Of a stretch of DNA of 64,000 nucleotides, positions 1-8,449 are shown piece by piece. Origin of the DNA: Synergistaceae bacterium. Lineage in GTDB: Bacteria > Synergistota > Synergistia > Synergistales > Aminobacteriaceae. Position numbers and translations under genes: made by a program. The DNA lies in NCBI GenBank assembly GCA_018436725.1, contig JAHDKT010000106.1:1-64000 (forward strand), read 5' to 3'. Below the pieces are notes generated by a model that was not told the DNA's origin, ran no database searches, and saw only the letters and a program-made list of their open reading frames with translations. Numbering within the stretch: position 1 is the stretch's first letter; each line of letters starts with the position of its first letter.

Positions 1-30
1 AGGGGAAATGTCATCTGTCATTCTAAGTGA

Positions 31-315
31 ATGATGAGGAGCGATGTTTTCTTGAGTCTGAAAGAAACGACGAAAGCGGTGATTCTGGACAGGGTCGTGA
101 AAGGAGAGATGACGGCGGCGGAAGGAGCGGCCCGTCTCAAGACGAGCAAACGACACGTCTTCCGTATGAAAGCGAAGACCCGCGAAGGGAGCGCGGTCAA
201 AATCCAGGGAAAACGTCGCTCTCCGTTCTTTTTTCTTATGAAATCCGAACGCCGAGAATACTTCCGATGTATTCGCCGTCGCCCTCCACCATCGGATCGA
301 GTTCCCCCCGCATAA
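31..315 (+). pseudogene. N-terminal remnant of an IS transposase (ISNCY-like)
   Basis: The first ~70 codons have the shape of a transposase N-terminal helix-turn-helix: a Lys/Glu-rich start, then AVILDRVVKGEMTAAEGAAR followed by LKTSKRHVFRMK, the pattern 'hydrophobic, K/E, helix, GISxRxVxRL' seen in ISNCY/ISL3-type transposases. The reading frame then drifts into Arg/Ser/Pro-rich low-quality sequence and stops at codon 95, whereas such transposases are usually about 400 residues, so the catalytic part is missing. Start is either of two adjacent Met codons. The element probably extends leftward beyond the window or ends close to base 1. Family assignment is by pattern only; the alternative is an unrelated small HTH protein. 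Confidence 0.4.
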
Positions 316-328
316 GCGTTGCTTTCAT
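236..328 (-). CDS. Possible 30-residue ORF of unknown function
   Basis: A short frame beginning MKATLMRGELDPMVEGDGEY lies about 50 bases downstream of the alpha/beta hydrolase stop, on the same strand, with an AGGGG Shine-Dalgarno-like block seven bases before its ATG. It overlaps the decayed right part of the transposase remnant, so it may itself be the surviving N-terminus of a gene interrupted by that element. No family is recognised. It could equally be chance; confidence is low. Confidence 0.2.
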   Translation of the reverse strand: MKATLMRGELDPMVEGDGEYIGSILGVRIS

Positions 329-381
329 AAAATAACCCCTTGATAGTCTATTTTCTTGCGGCGATTCAATCTCTCTCGTTT

Positions 382-1227
382 TCAGGACGCAGTATGCTTC
401 TCGATCGCCTGAATGATCGCGGGCCAATCCTCGCTATGCAGTTCATGCCCGGTTCCCTTTAGAGTCAGTAGCGTCGAATCGCGGATCGCCGCTTTCAGGG
501 CGAGTCCGTGCGCATAGGGGAGCACCGGATCATCCGTGCCGTGAATGATCAGCGTCGGGGTCGATATCTCATCGAGCCGACCGAACCATTCTTCTCCTCC
601 CGCCAGAGAGGCATGATTGAACATGCTCGCCGGGCTCGCCGCGCGGTCGAATTCGACGCCTGCAAGCTCGCGAGTAGCCGCTTCATCGAACTCATGGGCG
701 GAGCCGGAGAGCAATCGCCGCGCGCCGACTTGATACGCGACTGCCGCCTTGCGGTCTGTCCATTCCATCTCACCCGCATGCCGGTGATAATCGAGGATGG
801 CCGGATCCATGGACGGCATTCCATTGTCGGCGTCGGCAAGACGTTCCGATGCGATCAGGGTCAAACTTCGCACATTGTCGGCATTTTTCAACGCAACAAG
901 TTGCGCAAGGAAGCCGCCGAGCGACATTCCGACGAAATGAGCGCTCCCGATCCCGTGGCTGCGGAGGATGCGGACGGCATCGTCCGCCAAGTCTTCAACC
1001 GAGTAGTTGTTCGTGCCCGGAGGGTAGAATGTGGAACGTCCGGTATCGCGGTGGTCGTAGCGAATAACATAACGCCCCGCATCCGCCAGGAGACGACAAA
1101 AGCTCTCCGGCCACCATATGCCCGAGGCCGTCGCTCCCATAATCAGCAGAATCGGCGGATCGCCAGGAAAACCGAACGATTCGGAGTAGAGAGAGATTCC
1201 GTCGACTTCGATTTTGTGCGCTCTCAT
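382..1227 (-). CDS. Alpha/beta hydrolase (RdmC/esterase-like)
   Basis: A 281-residue single-domain alpha/beta hydrolase, the usual length. The oxyanion-side motif [10 protein letters not shown] is near residue 28, the nucleophile elbow GMSLGG puts the catalytic Ser at residue 102, the acid sits in [10 protein letters not shown] and the catalytic His in [10 protein letters not shown] near the C-terminus. [10 protein letters not shown] before the elbow resembles the aclacinomycin-methylesterase (RdmC) branch, but the substrate cannot be told from sequence. It has no signal peptide, so it is probably cytoplasmic. The ATG overlaps by one base the TGA of the tiny upstream ORF (TGATG), which indicates translational coupling; a GTG one codon earlier is the alternative start. 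Confidence 0.85.
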   Translation of the reverse strand: MRAHKIEVDGISLYSESFGFPGDPPILLIMGATASGIWWPESFCRLLADAGRYVIRYDHRDTGRSTFYPPGTNNYSVEDLADDAVRILRSHGIGSAHFVGMSLGGFLAQLVALKNADNVRSLTLIASERLADADNGMPSMDPAILDYHRHAGEMEWTDRKAAVAYQVGARRLLSGSAHEFDEAATRELAGVEFDRAASPASMFNHASLAGGEEWFGRLDEISTPTLIIHGTDDPVLPYAHGLALKAAIRDSTLLTLKGTGHELHSEDWPAIIQAIEKHTAS

Positions 1228-1358
1228 CACAACCTCCGATTCGCAACCCGAAATGAAGAGCCAACCAAGAAGTTCAAGAACGGTACGCCGAGCATGACGC
1301 CGCTATTCCGTGTGCTTTGGCCATGACGATAGTCCACGACGCCGGGGATGATGCTCAT
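1227..1358 (-). CDS. 43-residue ORF translationally coupled to the hydrolase
   Basis: Begins [20 protein letters not shown] with an excellent ribosome-binding site (GGAGAGGAG, six bases before ATG) and ends in TGATG, sharing one base with the hydrolase start. The layout is that of a leader or small accessory gene in a two-gene operon. The product has one weakly hydrophobic stretch ([13 protein letters not shown]) and no recognisable family. It may be a true small protein, a translational-coupling leader, or the stub of a deleted larger gene. Confidence 0.4.
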   Translation of the reverse strand: MSIIPGVVDYRHGQSTRNSGVMLGVPFLNFLVGSSFRVANRRL

Positions 1359-1374
1359 GGAACGCTCCTCTCCG

Positions 1375-1393
1375 AATACGTTCTTCACGTATT
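1375..1393. promoter_or_regulatory. Perfect 7-bp inverted repeat upstream of the hydrolase operon
   Basis: AATACGT-tcttc-ACGTATT sits just upstream of the Shine-Dalgarno of the 43-codon ORF, downstream of a weak minus-strand promoter-like pair (TTGCCG, 17 bases, TAAAAA). Position and symmetry suit a repressor operator near the transcription start. On the plus strand the repeat is followed by seven T, so it could also act as a weak terminator, although no plus-strand gene precedes it. Confidence 0.35.
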
Positions 1394-1552
1394 TTTTTAC
1401 CACAGAGCGTCTCTTTCGGCAAGATTACTCAAGGAGAATTAACAATAATTTATCGGATTGCATATTCGAGTCTACCCCGGTCCTTATTTTATCGGCAAAG
1501 ACGGAGCAGCACGTTCCCACATCGCAAAGGGAGAACCGTCAATAAGCCAGAA

Positions 1553-1590
1553 AATGGCTCTCCAAGGGATTCAAGCGCGGGAGAGCCATT
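1553..1590 (-). terminator. Hairpin downstream of the chemotaxis receptor gene
   Basis: An 11-bp perfect stem (AATGGCTCTCC / GGAGAGCCATT) with a 16-base loop lies about 90 bases beyond the stop of the minus-strand receptor gene. Read on the minus strand the stem ends in ATTTT and then loses its T-run, so it is a weak intrinsic terminator candidate. Confidence 0.45.
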
Positions 1591-1679
1591 CCGAGATATT
1601 GAATAAAGGCTAATCGAACTTCATTCGAGACGGGGAATATTCTCTCAAGAGAACGCAAGCGCCGCCGTTTCTCCGAAAC

Positions 1680-3452
1680 TCATGCTTTTCGTGCGCTTGC
1701 CCTCAGTGGAAGCAGCCCCTTCGACTCGCCGCCGTCGTCGAACCTGAACGCGCCCACCAGCTTCCGCAGCTCTTCGGCAAGGACCGCAAGCTGCTCGGAG
1801 CCCTGCGCCACGCGCTCCGCCGACGCCCCGACCTCCTTCATCTGCCCTCGCACCATCTCCGACGACGCGGCCGCCCCGCTCACACGCGACGCGATGTTCT
1901 GCACCGCTCCCGCTATCTCCTCGCTCGACGCCGCCTGCTCCTCCGACACCGCCGCCAAATCCTGCGTCCCCATGGAAATTCGCGACAGCCCCTCCATCAT
2001 CCGGTCGATCGTCGTCCGCGTATCCTCGGCAAGCTTGCTCGACTCCACAGAGTCCTTCGCGTTCCCCTCCGACGAGGACACCACCCTGTCCAAGTCCTTC
2101 GTGATCCCGGACGCCAGCTCCGCGATCTTCTTCGCCGCCTCGTTGCTCTCCTCGGCGAGCTTCCTCACTTCTTCCGCCACCACCGCGAAGCCCCTTCCAG
2201 CCTCCCCGGCCCGCGCCGCCTCGATGGCCGCGTTCAGCGCGAGCAGGTTCGTCTGGTCCGCGATCCCGCCTATCTGCGTCACGAAGCTCTGAATCTCCCG
2301 CGCACGGTCTCCGAGACTCTTGACCTCCCTCGCCGACTTACCGGCGTCCTCCGCGACCTTCGCGACGCTCCGCACGACCTTCTCGACCGCCTTCGTTCCC
2401 TCTTCTCCGGCGAGTCTGGCCCGTTCCACCTCGTTCGCCATCTCGGTCCCCTTCTGCGCGGACGACTGGGCGCCGCTCGCCACCTCCTCGACGGAAGCGT
2501 TGATCTCCTGGCTGGCCGCCGCCAGACTCTCCATCTGGGCGGAAACGTCGTCCACCCCGGCTCGCGACTCCTCCACTCCCGCGTTCGACTCCTCCGCGAG
2601 CGCCGAAAACTCCTCCGCGTTGCTCCCCAGCTTCTCCGACGCTCCGGCGATGGACCGCATCGCGCTCCGCAGCTTCGAGGCCATGTCCGCAAGCGCGCCG
2701 GCGACAAGCGTGATTTCATCCTTTCCGGTCTGGTCGAATGGCACAGTCAGATCGCCGTCCGCGAAACGGACCACTCCGCCGCGGAGGTTCGCCAGAGATT
2801 TCGTGATCGACGAAGCGATCAGAATACCGAAGAGAATGCCCAAAACCACGGAGGAGAGCGCCAGAAGGAGCAGCATACGCACGGCGTCATCGTTGTTATC
2901 GTGATTGGCCGCATTAGACTTCTCTGACCACTCAATATTGTACTTCGAAAGAAGGCCCAGCTCGTTTATATACTTCTCTAGAGCTTCTATTCCGTTGGTC
3001 TGCCAATGCGCGTACGCCTCCGCGTTCTTGTTCTGCCTGGCGAGTTCGATCGAGCGCGCCAGCGCTTGACGCCCCTCGGCGAGGTATCTCTCCGCGAGGG
3101 CCAGATGCTCCGTCTCGTACGGATCGATATCCGCGGCGCGGTAGTTCGCGAGGTTCTCGTCGTTCATTTTGGACCTCCGGCGGATATCCTCAAGCAGCGC
3201 CTTGTTCGCCGCCTCGTCCTCGGTGAGCATGAGCGCGTACAGGTCGGCTCGGATCGCCTGCGTGTTGTTCCGCGTATCGTTGATCCAGTAGACCGGCAGC
3301 AGAGCGTCCCTGTACAAAGCGTCCATATCGGCCCCGCTCTTGACGAGAGAACGATACCCCAGGAACGATGTCGCTGCGGTAAAAACACAGAGAAGCGCAG
3401 TAAGGAGAAAGAGACGGGAACGAATGGAAATGGCGCGCATCAACTTCATCAT
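1680..3452 (-). CDS. Methyl-accepting chemotaxis protein
   Basis: A membrane chemoreceptor of 590 residues. Residues ~8-27 form the first transmembrane helix, ~30-185 a periplasmic helical-bundle sensor rich in A/E/R with the acidic DED motif typical of four-helix-bundle (4HB_MCP) domains, ~193-213 the second membrane helix, then a HAMP domain and a long cytoplasmic coiled coil. The signalling hairpin tip is present ([20 protein letters not shown], followed by [18 protein letters not shown]), where CheA/CheW bind. Start chosen at ATG 3452 because GAGAAGG lies 11 bases upstream; a GTG four codons earlier would leave no spacing. It has no che or flagellar neighbours, so it is an orphan receptor. 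Ligand unknown. Confidence 0.95.
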   Translation of the reverse strand: MMKLMRAISIRSRLFLLTALLCVFTAATSFLGYRSLVKSGADMDALYRDALLPVYWINDTRNNTQAIRADLYALMLTEDEAANKALLEDIRRRSKMNDENLANYRAADIDPYETEHLALAERYLAEGRQALARSIELARQNKNAEAYAHWQTNGIEALEKYINELGLLSKYNIEWSEKSNAANHDNNDDAVRMLLLLALSSVVLGILFGILIASSITKSLANLRGGVVRFADGDLTVPFDQTGKDEITLVAGALADMASKLRSAMRSIAGASEKLGSNAEEFSALAEESNAGVEESRAGVDDVSAQMESLAAASQEINASVEEVASGAQSSAQKGTEMANEVERARLAGEEGTKAVEKVVRSVAKVAEDAGKSAREVKSLGDRAREIQSFVTQIGGIADQTNLLALNAAIEAARAGEAGRGFAVVAEEVRKLAEESNEAAKKIAELASGITKDLDRVVSSSEGNAKDSVESSKLAEDTRTTIDRMMEGLSRISMGTQDLAAVSEEQAASSEEIAGAVQNIASRVSGAAASSEMVRGQMKEVGASAERVAQGSEQLAVLAEELRKLVGAFRFDDGGESKGLLPLRASARKA

Positions 3453-3477
3453 AATGCACAACACCTTCTCTCAGCAT

Positions 3478-3506
3478 GATATAAAACATAAATAAATATA
3501 TTTCAA
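3478..3506 (-). promoter_or_regulatory. Putative sigma-70 promoter of the chemoreceptor gene
   Basis: Minus-strand TTGAAA (3506-3501) and TATATC (3483-3478) are separated by 17 bases in an AT-rich stretch; a start of transcription near 3471 would leave a ~20-base leader carrying GAGAAGG before the ATG. No sigma-28-type sequence is visible. Confidence 0.4.
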
Positions 3507-3879
3507 CAATAAATCAAAGCAAATTCTAAAACCAAAAAAGATTTTTGCAATCGAGCTACTTCAAGCGTATCGGCTCGATCACATTTCTCACAATGGACTT
3601 ATCCTTGTTAAGAATAGCACATCTGAGTCTTGTTGACTATGACGATACCATATTTTTAATTCTTGAAGAGGAGCGAAACTTCCCCTTTTTCCCGCCCTCG
3701 CAGGCGAACCGGCATCAATTTATACTTGAATCTTCGGTGAATTTTAATGCAATTCATTTAAAATTTTTATATTCTTAATATTGGATTATCAAAACGCGAA
3801 GTTGTTTACAAGGAGACGATCTTTCCGCAGGGAGTGTGAAAAATCAAACAATGAAGAGGGAGCGCATCGTGCGATTTTT

Positions 3880-3963
3880 GAAGGCACTTCTCGTATCGAG
3901 GCGATGCAGAAGACGCTGGACGCGATGAAAGCCGATGGCTCGTACGAAGCCGTCAAAAGAAGT
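3880..3963 (+). pseudogene. Possible C-terminal scrap of a family-3 solute-binding protein
   Basis: One frame reads ...RIEAMQKTLDAMKADGSYEA..., which resembles the last helix of periplasmic amino-acid-binding proteins (consensus 'ALxxMKADGTYxxIxxKW'). There is no upstream body of the gene, no start and no fitting end, so if real it is only a relic of a deleted ABC transporter gene. The match is short and could be accidental. Confidence 0.2.
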
Positions 3964-3989
3964 ACGACGTTCACACTCGAGAAGCGGGG

Positions 3990-4025
3990 CAAGGCCGCCC
4001 CCGGCGGCGTAGAGGGGCGACCTTG
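3990..4025 (-). terminator. Hairpin just after trpG
   Basis: Five bases beyond the trpG stop, CAAGG-t-CGCCCC pairs across a short loop with GGGGCG-g-CCTTG (11 pairs with one mismatch). The tail on the minus strand is C-rich without a T-run, so it may protect the 3' end of the message or act as a Rho-assisted terminator rather than a classical intrinsic one. Confidence 0.35.
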
Positions 4026-4030
4026 TCGCC

Positions 4031-4627
4031 TCACGCCGCCCCCGCCATTTCCGCAGGCCTCCGTGAAACTACTCTCCCGAAGTTCTCCAACAATCGCTCC
4101 CCCTGTTCCGTAAGCACCGATTCCGGATGAAACTGTACGCCGAAGAGCGGATAGCGGACGTGCGCGAGTCCCATGATCTCTCCCTCCGCCGTCCGGGCCG
4201 TTACGACAAGCTCCGGAGGCAGCGTCTCCCAGGAGGCGATCAGGGAATGGTATCGCCCGGCGAGAAAACCGTTGCGCACTCCGCTGAAGAGCGGACTGTC
4301 GTCGTGGAAGATCTCCGATGCCTTGCCGTGGCATGGGACAGCCGCGCGGACCACGTCCCCGCCGAAGACATGCGCGATGCACTGATGCCCCAGACAAACG
4401 CCCAGGATGGGGAGTTCGCGCGCGAAGCGGCGCAGGACGTCGAGACATATTCCGGAGTCGAGCGGGCCTCCCGGCCCCGGAGAGAGAACGATGCGCTCCG
4501 GATTCATATCTTCTACGTCTCGAAGAGTCGGCTTGTCGTTCCGTAGGACGAAAACTTCGTCGATCGCGGCGAGCTTCGCCGCCAAAATGTGTGTAAACGA
4601 ATCGTAGTTTTCGATGAGCAGAATCAT
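4031..4627 (-). CDS. trpG: Anthranilate synthase glutamine amidotransferase subunit
   Basis: Class I glutamine amidotransferase (198 residues, normal length) that releases ammonia from glutamine for TrpE. The P-G-P-G-G loop follows residue 49, the nucleophile Cys78 lies in GVCLGHQ, and the His167/Glu169 of the triad lie in VQFHPESVLT. ENYDSF at the N-terminus is the TrpG/PabA hallmark. It starts 21 bases after trpE with a good AAGGAAGGG-type ribosome site. It could also serve p-aminobenzoate synthesis, as in bacteria with one shared subunit; the Trp-codon attenuator upstream argues for tryptophan as the main role. No trpDCFBA follows, so the rest of the pathway is elsewhere or absent. Confidence 0.95.
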   Translation of the reverse strand: MILLIENYDSFTHILAAKLAAIDEVFVLRNDKPTLRDVEDMNPERIVLSPGPGGPLDSGICLDVLRRFARELPILGVCLGHQCIAHVFGGDVVRAAVPCHGKASEIFHDDSPLFSGVRNGFLAGRYHSLIASWETLPPELVVTARTAEGEIMGLAHVRYPLFGVQFHPESVLTEQGERLLENFGRVVSRRPAEMAGAA

Positions 4628-4648
4628 GATTTCACCCTTCCTTTCGCG

Positions 4649-6106
4649 TCATGCGGTCGGACCGAGCGCTCGGAAGAGCGCGTTCGCTTTGTGCAGCGTC
4701 TCTTCGTACTCCGCGGCGGGGTCGGAGTCGTAGACAACCCCCGCGCCGACCTGAAGATGCAGCTTCCCTCCCGATATGGAGAATGTGCGTATGGAGATGC
4801 ACGAGTCGAGGTCTCCGCCGTAGTCGAGCGCGCAGAACGCACCGGCGTAGCTGTTCCGCGGCGCGCCTTCGAGTTCGGCGATGATCTCCATCGCACGTAT
4901 CTTCGGCGCTCCGGAGACTGTTCCCGCAGGGAAAGAGGTCCGGAGGACGTCGAGCGGCGTCTCGCCCGGACGCAGCTCACCCTCTACCTGCGAAGCGAGA
5001 TGCATGACGCGGGCGAATCGCTCCACCTCCATGAACTCGGTTACGGCGACGCTCTCCGGACGACAGGTTCTGGCCGTATCGTTCCGCGCAAGATCGACCA
5101 GCATCACGTGCTCGGCACGCTCCTTGGCGTCGGCCCTCAGCTCCGCCTCCAACACGACGTCCTCCTCCGGCGTCGCTCCTCTCCGCCGTGTTCCTGCAAG
5201 CGGGCGGGAGATCACTCGACCGTTCCGCACCCGCACGAGGATCTCCGGAGATGCGCCGACGAGCGTTACATCCGGTGAATCGAAAAAAAAGTGGTACGGC
5301 GACGGATTTTCACGACACAACGCGTCGTAGAGAAGAAGCGCATCCTCGGGGGCATCGGTCTCGAACCGCTGAGAGAGCACTATCTGGTACGCCTCGCCGC
5401 CGCGAATAGCCTCTCTCGCCTCCGTTACCCGCTCCATGAAGGTCTCGCGGCAAATCGTCGGAGCGAAAGGCTTCAAAGCGAGGGGAGGAAGATCGTCATC
5501 GATGGAGATCGCCTCGATACGTCCGGCATACTCTCCGAGATGCGCTGCGGCGGAACGATATGCTTGAGAGAGTTGCTCATCGTTTTTCTCCGCGGTTTCG
5601 ATGTAGTCGATCAGCAGAATTCTTCCTTCGCGGCGGTCAAGAACAGCTACGACGCCCGGAGCGAAAAAATGCGCAAGCGGGAGAGCGCTTCCCGGAAGCT
5701 GTTTCTCCGGCGAGCAGTGAAAGAGATCGTCGAAGAACGCCGTCGCCTCGTAAGCGAAAAAACCGAAGAGCCCTCCGGAAAAGGGGGGCAGGAGCGGGTC
5801 GGAGAACGCGCCCGCACCGTCGACATACCCTCGCAGCCGTCCGAGAAAGGCGCTCCCCTCGGCGGCGTTTCCGCCGTACAGCACGAAGCGTTGCAGCGGG
5901 TCGAACCCCATGACGGCGTACCGTCCGCCATGCACGTCCCTCCCGTCTCCCTCCATGAGGAAAGAAAATCGCTCCCCCTCCCTCAGCGCGCGGAAGAGCG
6001 ACGAGGCGCTTCTTCCCGCCGACGGGACCTCCGTCACGACTGGAACCAGTTCGTACTCCATCCCCAACACGGAAAACTCCGCTTCGTTTCGAACCATGTG
6101 CATCAT
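4649..6106 (-). CDS. trpE: Anthranilate synthase component I
   Basis: Chorismate-utilising enzyme (485 residues) that makes anthranilate from chorismate with ammonia from TrpG. The N-terminal half is the anthranilate synthase I N-domain; the C-terminal chorismate-binding domain shows VGASPEILVR, RPLAGTRRRG, ERAEHVMLVDLARND, FPAGTVSGAPKIRAMEII and the terminal VGAGVVYDSDPAAEYEET, all standard active-site and Mg-binding blocks. GGAGG lies eight bases before the first of three clustered Met codons. Expression is probably governed by the tryptophan attenuator at 6135-6342. PabB or isochorismate synthase are less likely given the leader. Confidence 0.95.
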   Translation of the reverse strand: MMHMVRNEAEFSVLGMEYELVPVVTEVPSAGRSASSLFRALREGERFSFLMEGDGRDVHGGRYAVMGFDPLQRFVLYGGNAAEGSAFLGRLRGYVDGAGAFSDPLLPPFSGGLFGFFAYEATAFFDDLFHCSPEKQLPGSALPLAHFFAPGVVAVLDRREGRILLIDYIETAEKNDEQLSQAYRSAAAHLGEYAGRIEAISIDDDLPPLALKPFAPTICRETFMERVTEAREAIRGGEAYQIVLSQRFETDAPEDALLLYDALCRENPSPYHFFFDSPDVTLVGASPEILVRVRNGRVISRPLAGTRRRGATPEEDVVLEAELRADAKERAEHVMLVDLARNDTARTCRPESVAVTEFMEVERFARVMHLASQVEGELRPGETPLDVLRTSFPAGTVSGAPKIRAMEIIAELEGAPRNSYAGAFCALDYGGDLDSCISIRTFSISGGKLHLQVGAGVVYDSDPAAEYEETLHKANALFRALGPTA

Positions 6107-6134
6107 GAACCTCTCCTCCTTATATCACTCCCAC

Positions 6135-6176
6135 AAAAGGCAAGGGGGAAGACGTCTTCACGGCGTCCTCCCCCTT
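6135..6176 (-). terminator. trp attenuator (intrinsic terminator)
   Basis: On the minus strand AAGGGGGAGGACG pairs with CGTCTTCCCCCTT (13 pairs, one G-U) around a nine-base loop and is followed by GCCTTTT, about 30 bases before trpE. It lies downstream of a leader peptide with three Trp codons, with a further inverted repeat (ACGGCCGTG / CACGGCCGT) between, giving the usual set of competing structures of ribosome-mediated attenuation. Confidence 0.85.
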
Positions 6177-6291
6177 CAGGGTGCGAATAATACGCGACGG
6201 CCGTGAAGCGATCCCCTTTCGGAGACCTGCCTCCACGGCCGTAAAGCGCGATTTCTTCTATTTCGCGGTCTTCATGGTCACGGGCGGCAGG

Positions 6292-6342
6292 CTAGGAAGC
6301 CCGCCACCACCAGTTCATCAGAAGATTACTTTCTTGGATCAT
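6292..6342 (-). CDS. trpL: trp operon leader peptide
   Basis: A 16-residue ORF, MIQESNLLMNWWWRAS, with GGGAGGG nine bases upstream of its ATG. Three consecutive Trp codons sit at positions 11-13, immediately before a GC-rich stem (GGCGGGC ... GCCTGCCGCC) and ~115 bases before the terminator hairpin. This is the canonical sensing element for charged tRNA-Trp: ribosome stalling at the Trp codons would favour the antiterminator and let transcription reach trpE. It was identified by hand; it is too short for routine gene calling. Confidence 0.9.
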   Translation of the reverse strand: MIQESNLLMNWWWRAS

Positions 6343-6361
6343 CTAATAAGACCCTCCCGAG

Positions 6362-6400
6362 CGAAATTTCGGGAAATAGTAGCATGCTCGGGAAATTTCG
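6362..6400. promoter_or_regulatory. Paired GAAATTTC repeats over the trp promoter
   Basis: Two copies of the palindrome GAAATTTC (6363-6370 and 6392-6399), 29 bases apart, bracket the -10 box, one in the spacer next to the -35 and one at the transcription start; TCGGGAAAT also occurs twice. This suits a dimeric repressor binding two sites about three helical turns apart. Which regulator is unknown; TrpR is only one possibility. Confidence 0.35.
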
Positions 6401-6404
6401 TCAA
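6376..6404 (-). promoter_or_regulatory. trp promoter
   Basis: Minus-strand TTGACG (6404-6399) and TACTAT (6381-6376) with exactly 17 bases between. Transcription would begin near 6369, about 27 bases before the trpL ATG. Confidence 0.75.
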
Positions 6405-6521
6405 GGAGTTCTTGCGACAGACGTTTTGACCTGATCCGGTTGAATAAGAAGCGTTCGCGCGCCCCCGTTGTCTTTTCGCGCGATTGCTGTATGCTATTCT
6501 CGACGAGAGGGGGCCGAACTC

Positions 6522-8423
6522 ATGCACGCTTCATACAGACTTCAGCATCCTTCAACGCTAGGTAAGCGATCGCTCGTTTTTCTTCTCTGCATCCTTTATC
6601 CGTTTTTTTTCCCCGCCGAGCTTGCGGCCTCGCGCACACTGCGAGTAGGCGTCTACGAGAACAGCCCGAAAATATTCACCGCCGAGCCGGGGAGACGCCC
6701 TTCCGGGATCTTCGCCGACATCATCGGCGCCATCGCGGAAGAAGAAGGATGGAATCTTGAATTCGTACACGGGACATGGAGCCAGGGGCTTGACCGACTG
6801 GAGAGAGGCGACATCGATCTGATGCCCGACGTCGCCTTCACCGAAGCGCGGGGGATTCTATTCTCGTTCCACGCGGAGCCCGCACTGTACAGCTGGTTCC
6901 AGCTCTACTCCCGCCGAGGAAGCGGTATCCGGGCCATTCCCGATCTCGCGGGGAAGCGTGTCGCCGTTCTCTACCGCTCCATCCAGCAGGAGATCTTCGA
7001 CCGGATCGTCCGCGATTTCGGCCTCTCCGTCGTCTTCGTCGCCTTCTCCGACTATGGAAGCGCCTTCCAGGCCGTCGCCGACGGGAAAGCGGACGCCGTG
7101 ATCACCAACCGTTTCTTCGGCGCGCAGCATATGTACGTCTACAACCTCGAAGATACCGCGATCAGCTTCAACCCCACCCGGCTCTTCTTCGCCGCGCCTT
7201 CCGCTTCCGACCGCGCGGTCCTTGCGACGATAGACAGGTACTTGCGGCAGATGAAACACGATCCCGGCTCGGTCTACTTTCGGTCTTTGAAACGATGGAC
7301 ATCCTACGACGTAACGACCGTCATTCCTCCTTGGCTGAAAGCGACGGCCATGCTGCTCGCGCTGTTCGCCCTTCTCGGCGGAACCCTCTCCTTCGCTTTC
7401 AAACGGCAGGCCGATTCACGAGCGGCGGAATTGACGCGTCTTTTCGACAACGCCCCGTTGGGGCTCGTGTTCTCCGGAAGAAGCGGCCGTATCGAGCGCG
7501 CCAACGCGGAAGCTCTTCGGATGCTTGGTATGGTGCAGGGCGATGTCCTCGGTAAAAATGTCGAGACGCTCATAACGCCGAAAAAGAGAAAAGACGAAGA
7601 GGTCGCTGACGCCGTAGCGTACACACCGTCTTCGGCTTTCCATGCCGAGGGCATGAGGAAGAACGGAGCGCCCCTCCCGCTCTCCTGCATCGTTTTTCCT
7701 CTGACGACGACGGGGCGGGCGCTTGGGACCTACACGGTTTTCCAGGATATCTCCCTCCAGATAGAGAACGAAAAACGTATCGGCGCCATCATCCGCGAAC
7801 TGAACAGGACCGTCGCGGCGCTGAAAAAGTCGTGGGAACAAACCATCATGGTTCTGGCGGGTTTATCCGAAGTCCGCGATCCCTATACCTCGGGGCATCA
7901 ACGCAGGGTCGCCCGACTGGCGGCGGCCATTGCGGACGACCTCGGGCTGGACAAGAAGAAGGTTCGCCAAGTGGAGCTTGCCGCCATGATTCATGATATA
8001 GGCAAAATCGAAATTCCGTCGGAGATCCTCTCGAAGCCCGGAAGGCTGAGCGATATCGAGTACCGACTCGTTCAGACCCACCCGGCCGCCGGGCATAGAA
8101 TTCTTCAGGCGATCGAGGTCCCCTGGGCGCTCGCCGAGATCATCCATCAACATCACGAACGGATGGACGGCTCCGGGTACCCTCGCGGGCTCTCGGGCGC
8201 CCAAATCCTGACGGAGGCGCGGATCATCGCCGTCGCGGACACGGTGGAGGCCATGTCGTCGCATCGCCCGTACCGGGCGGGCAAGGGGATAGAGGCTGCC
8301 TTGAACGAAGCGGCGTCGCAAAGAGGGCGAGGTTTCGATCCCGATGTCGTGGACGCCTGCCGACGGGTCTTCCGGGAGAAGGGATTCAGATTCGAGGAGG
8401 AGTCCGCAGAGCCGAGCGAATAA
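6522..8423 (+). CDS. HD-GYP cyclic-di-GMP phosphodiesterase with periplasmic solute-binding sensor and PAS domain
   Basis: A 633-residue inner-membrane signalling protein. Residues ~15-35 are a signal/anchor helix; ~40-270 form a family-3 periplasmic solute-binding fold (TLRVGVYENSPK ... GIFADIIGAIAEEEGW); ~283-305 a membrane helix; ~315-430 a PAS domain (LTRLFDNAPLGLVF); and the C-terminus an HD-GYP domain with HDIGK and HQHHERMDGSGYPRG, the metal and GYP signatures needed for c-di-GMP hydrolysis. Start set at ATG 6522, preceded by GAGGGGG; an earlier in-frame start would add residues ahead of the signal sequence. An extended -10 (TGCTATTCT, 6492-6500) lies upstream. It likely lowers c-di-GMP in response to an external small molecule, perhaps an amino acid. 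Confidence 0.92.
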   Translation: MHASYRLQHPSTLGKRSLVFLLCILYPFFFPAELAASRTLRVGVYENSPKIFTAEPGRRPSGIFADIIGAIAEEEGWNLEFVHGTWSQGLDRLERGDIDLMPDVAFTEARGILFSFHAEPALYSWFQLYSRRGSGIRAIPDLAGKRVAVLYRSIQQEIFDRIVRDFGLSVVFVAFSDYGSAFQAVADGKADAVITNRFFGAQHMYVYNLEDTAISFNPTRLFFAAPSASDRAVLATIDRYLRQMKHDPGSVYFRSLKRWTSYDVTTVIPPWLKATAMLLALFALLGGTLSFAFKRQADSRAAELTRLFDNAPLGLVFSGRSGRIERANAEALRMLGMVQGDVLGKNVETLITPKKRKDEEVADAVAYTPSSAFHAEGMRKNGAPLPLSCIVFPLTTTGRALGTYTVFQDISLQIENEKRIGAIIRELNRTVAALKKSWEQTIMVLAGLSEVRDPYTSGHQRRVARLAAAIADDLGLDKKKVRQVELAAMIHDIGKIEIPSEILSKPGRLSDIEYRLVQTHPAAGHRILQAIEVPWALAEIIHQHHERMDGSGYPRGLSGAQILTEARIIAVADTVEAMSSHRPYRAGKGIEAALNEAASQRGRGFDPDVVDACRRVFREKGFRFEEESAEPSE

Positions 8424-8449
8424 GGAACGCCCGGCTCCGCGAAGAACTG

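Larger units (their letters stand above)
3507..4030. other. Non-coding region with gene debris
   Basis: About 520 bases without a convincing gene. The left part (to ~3780) is AT-rich and featureless. The right part is GC-rich and carries a possible solute-binding-protein tail fragment and a hairpin after trpG, described separately. Confidence 0.5.

Noticed and set aside
3545..3778. A 77-codon plus-strand ORF in the AT-rich gap after the chemoreceptor
   Set aside because: No ribosome site and no protein-like motif; open frames of this size are expected by chance here.
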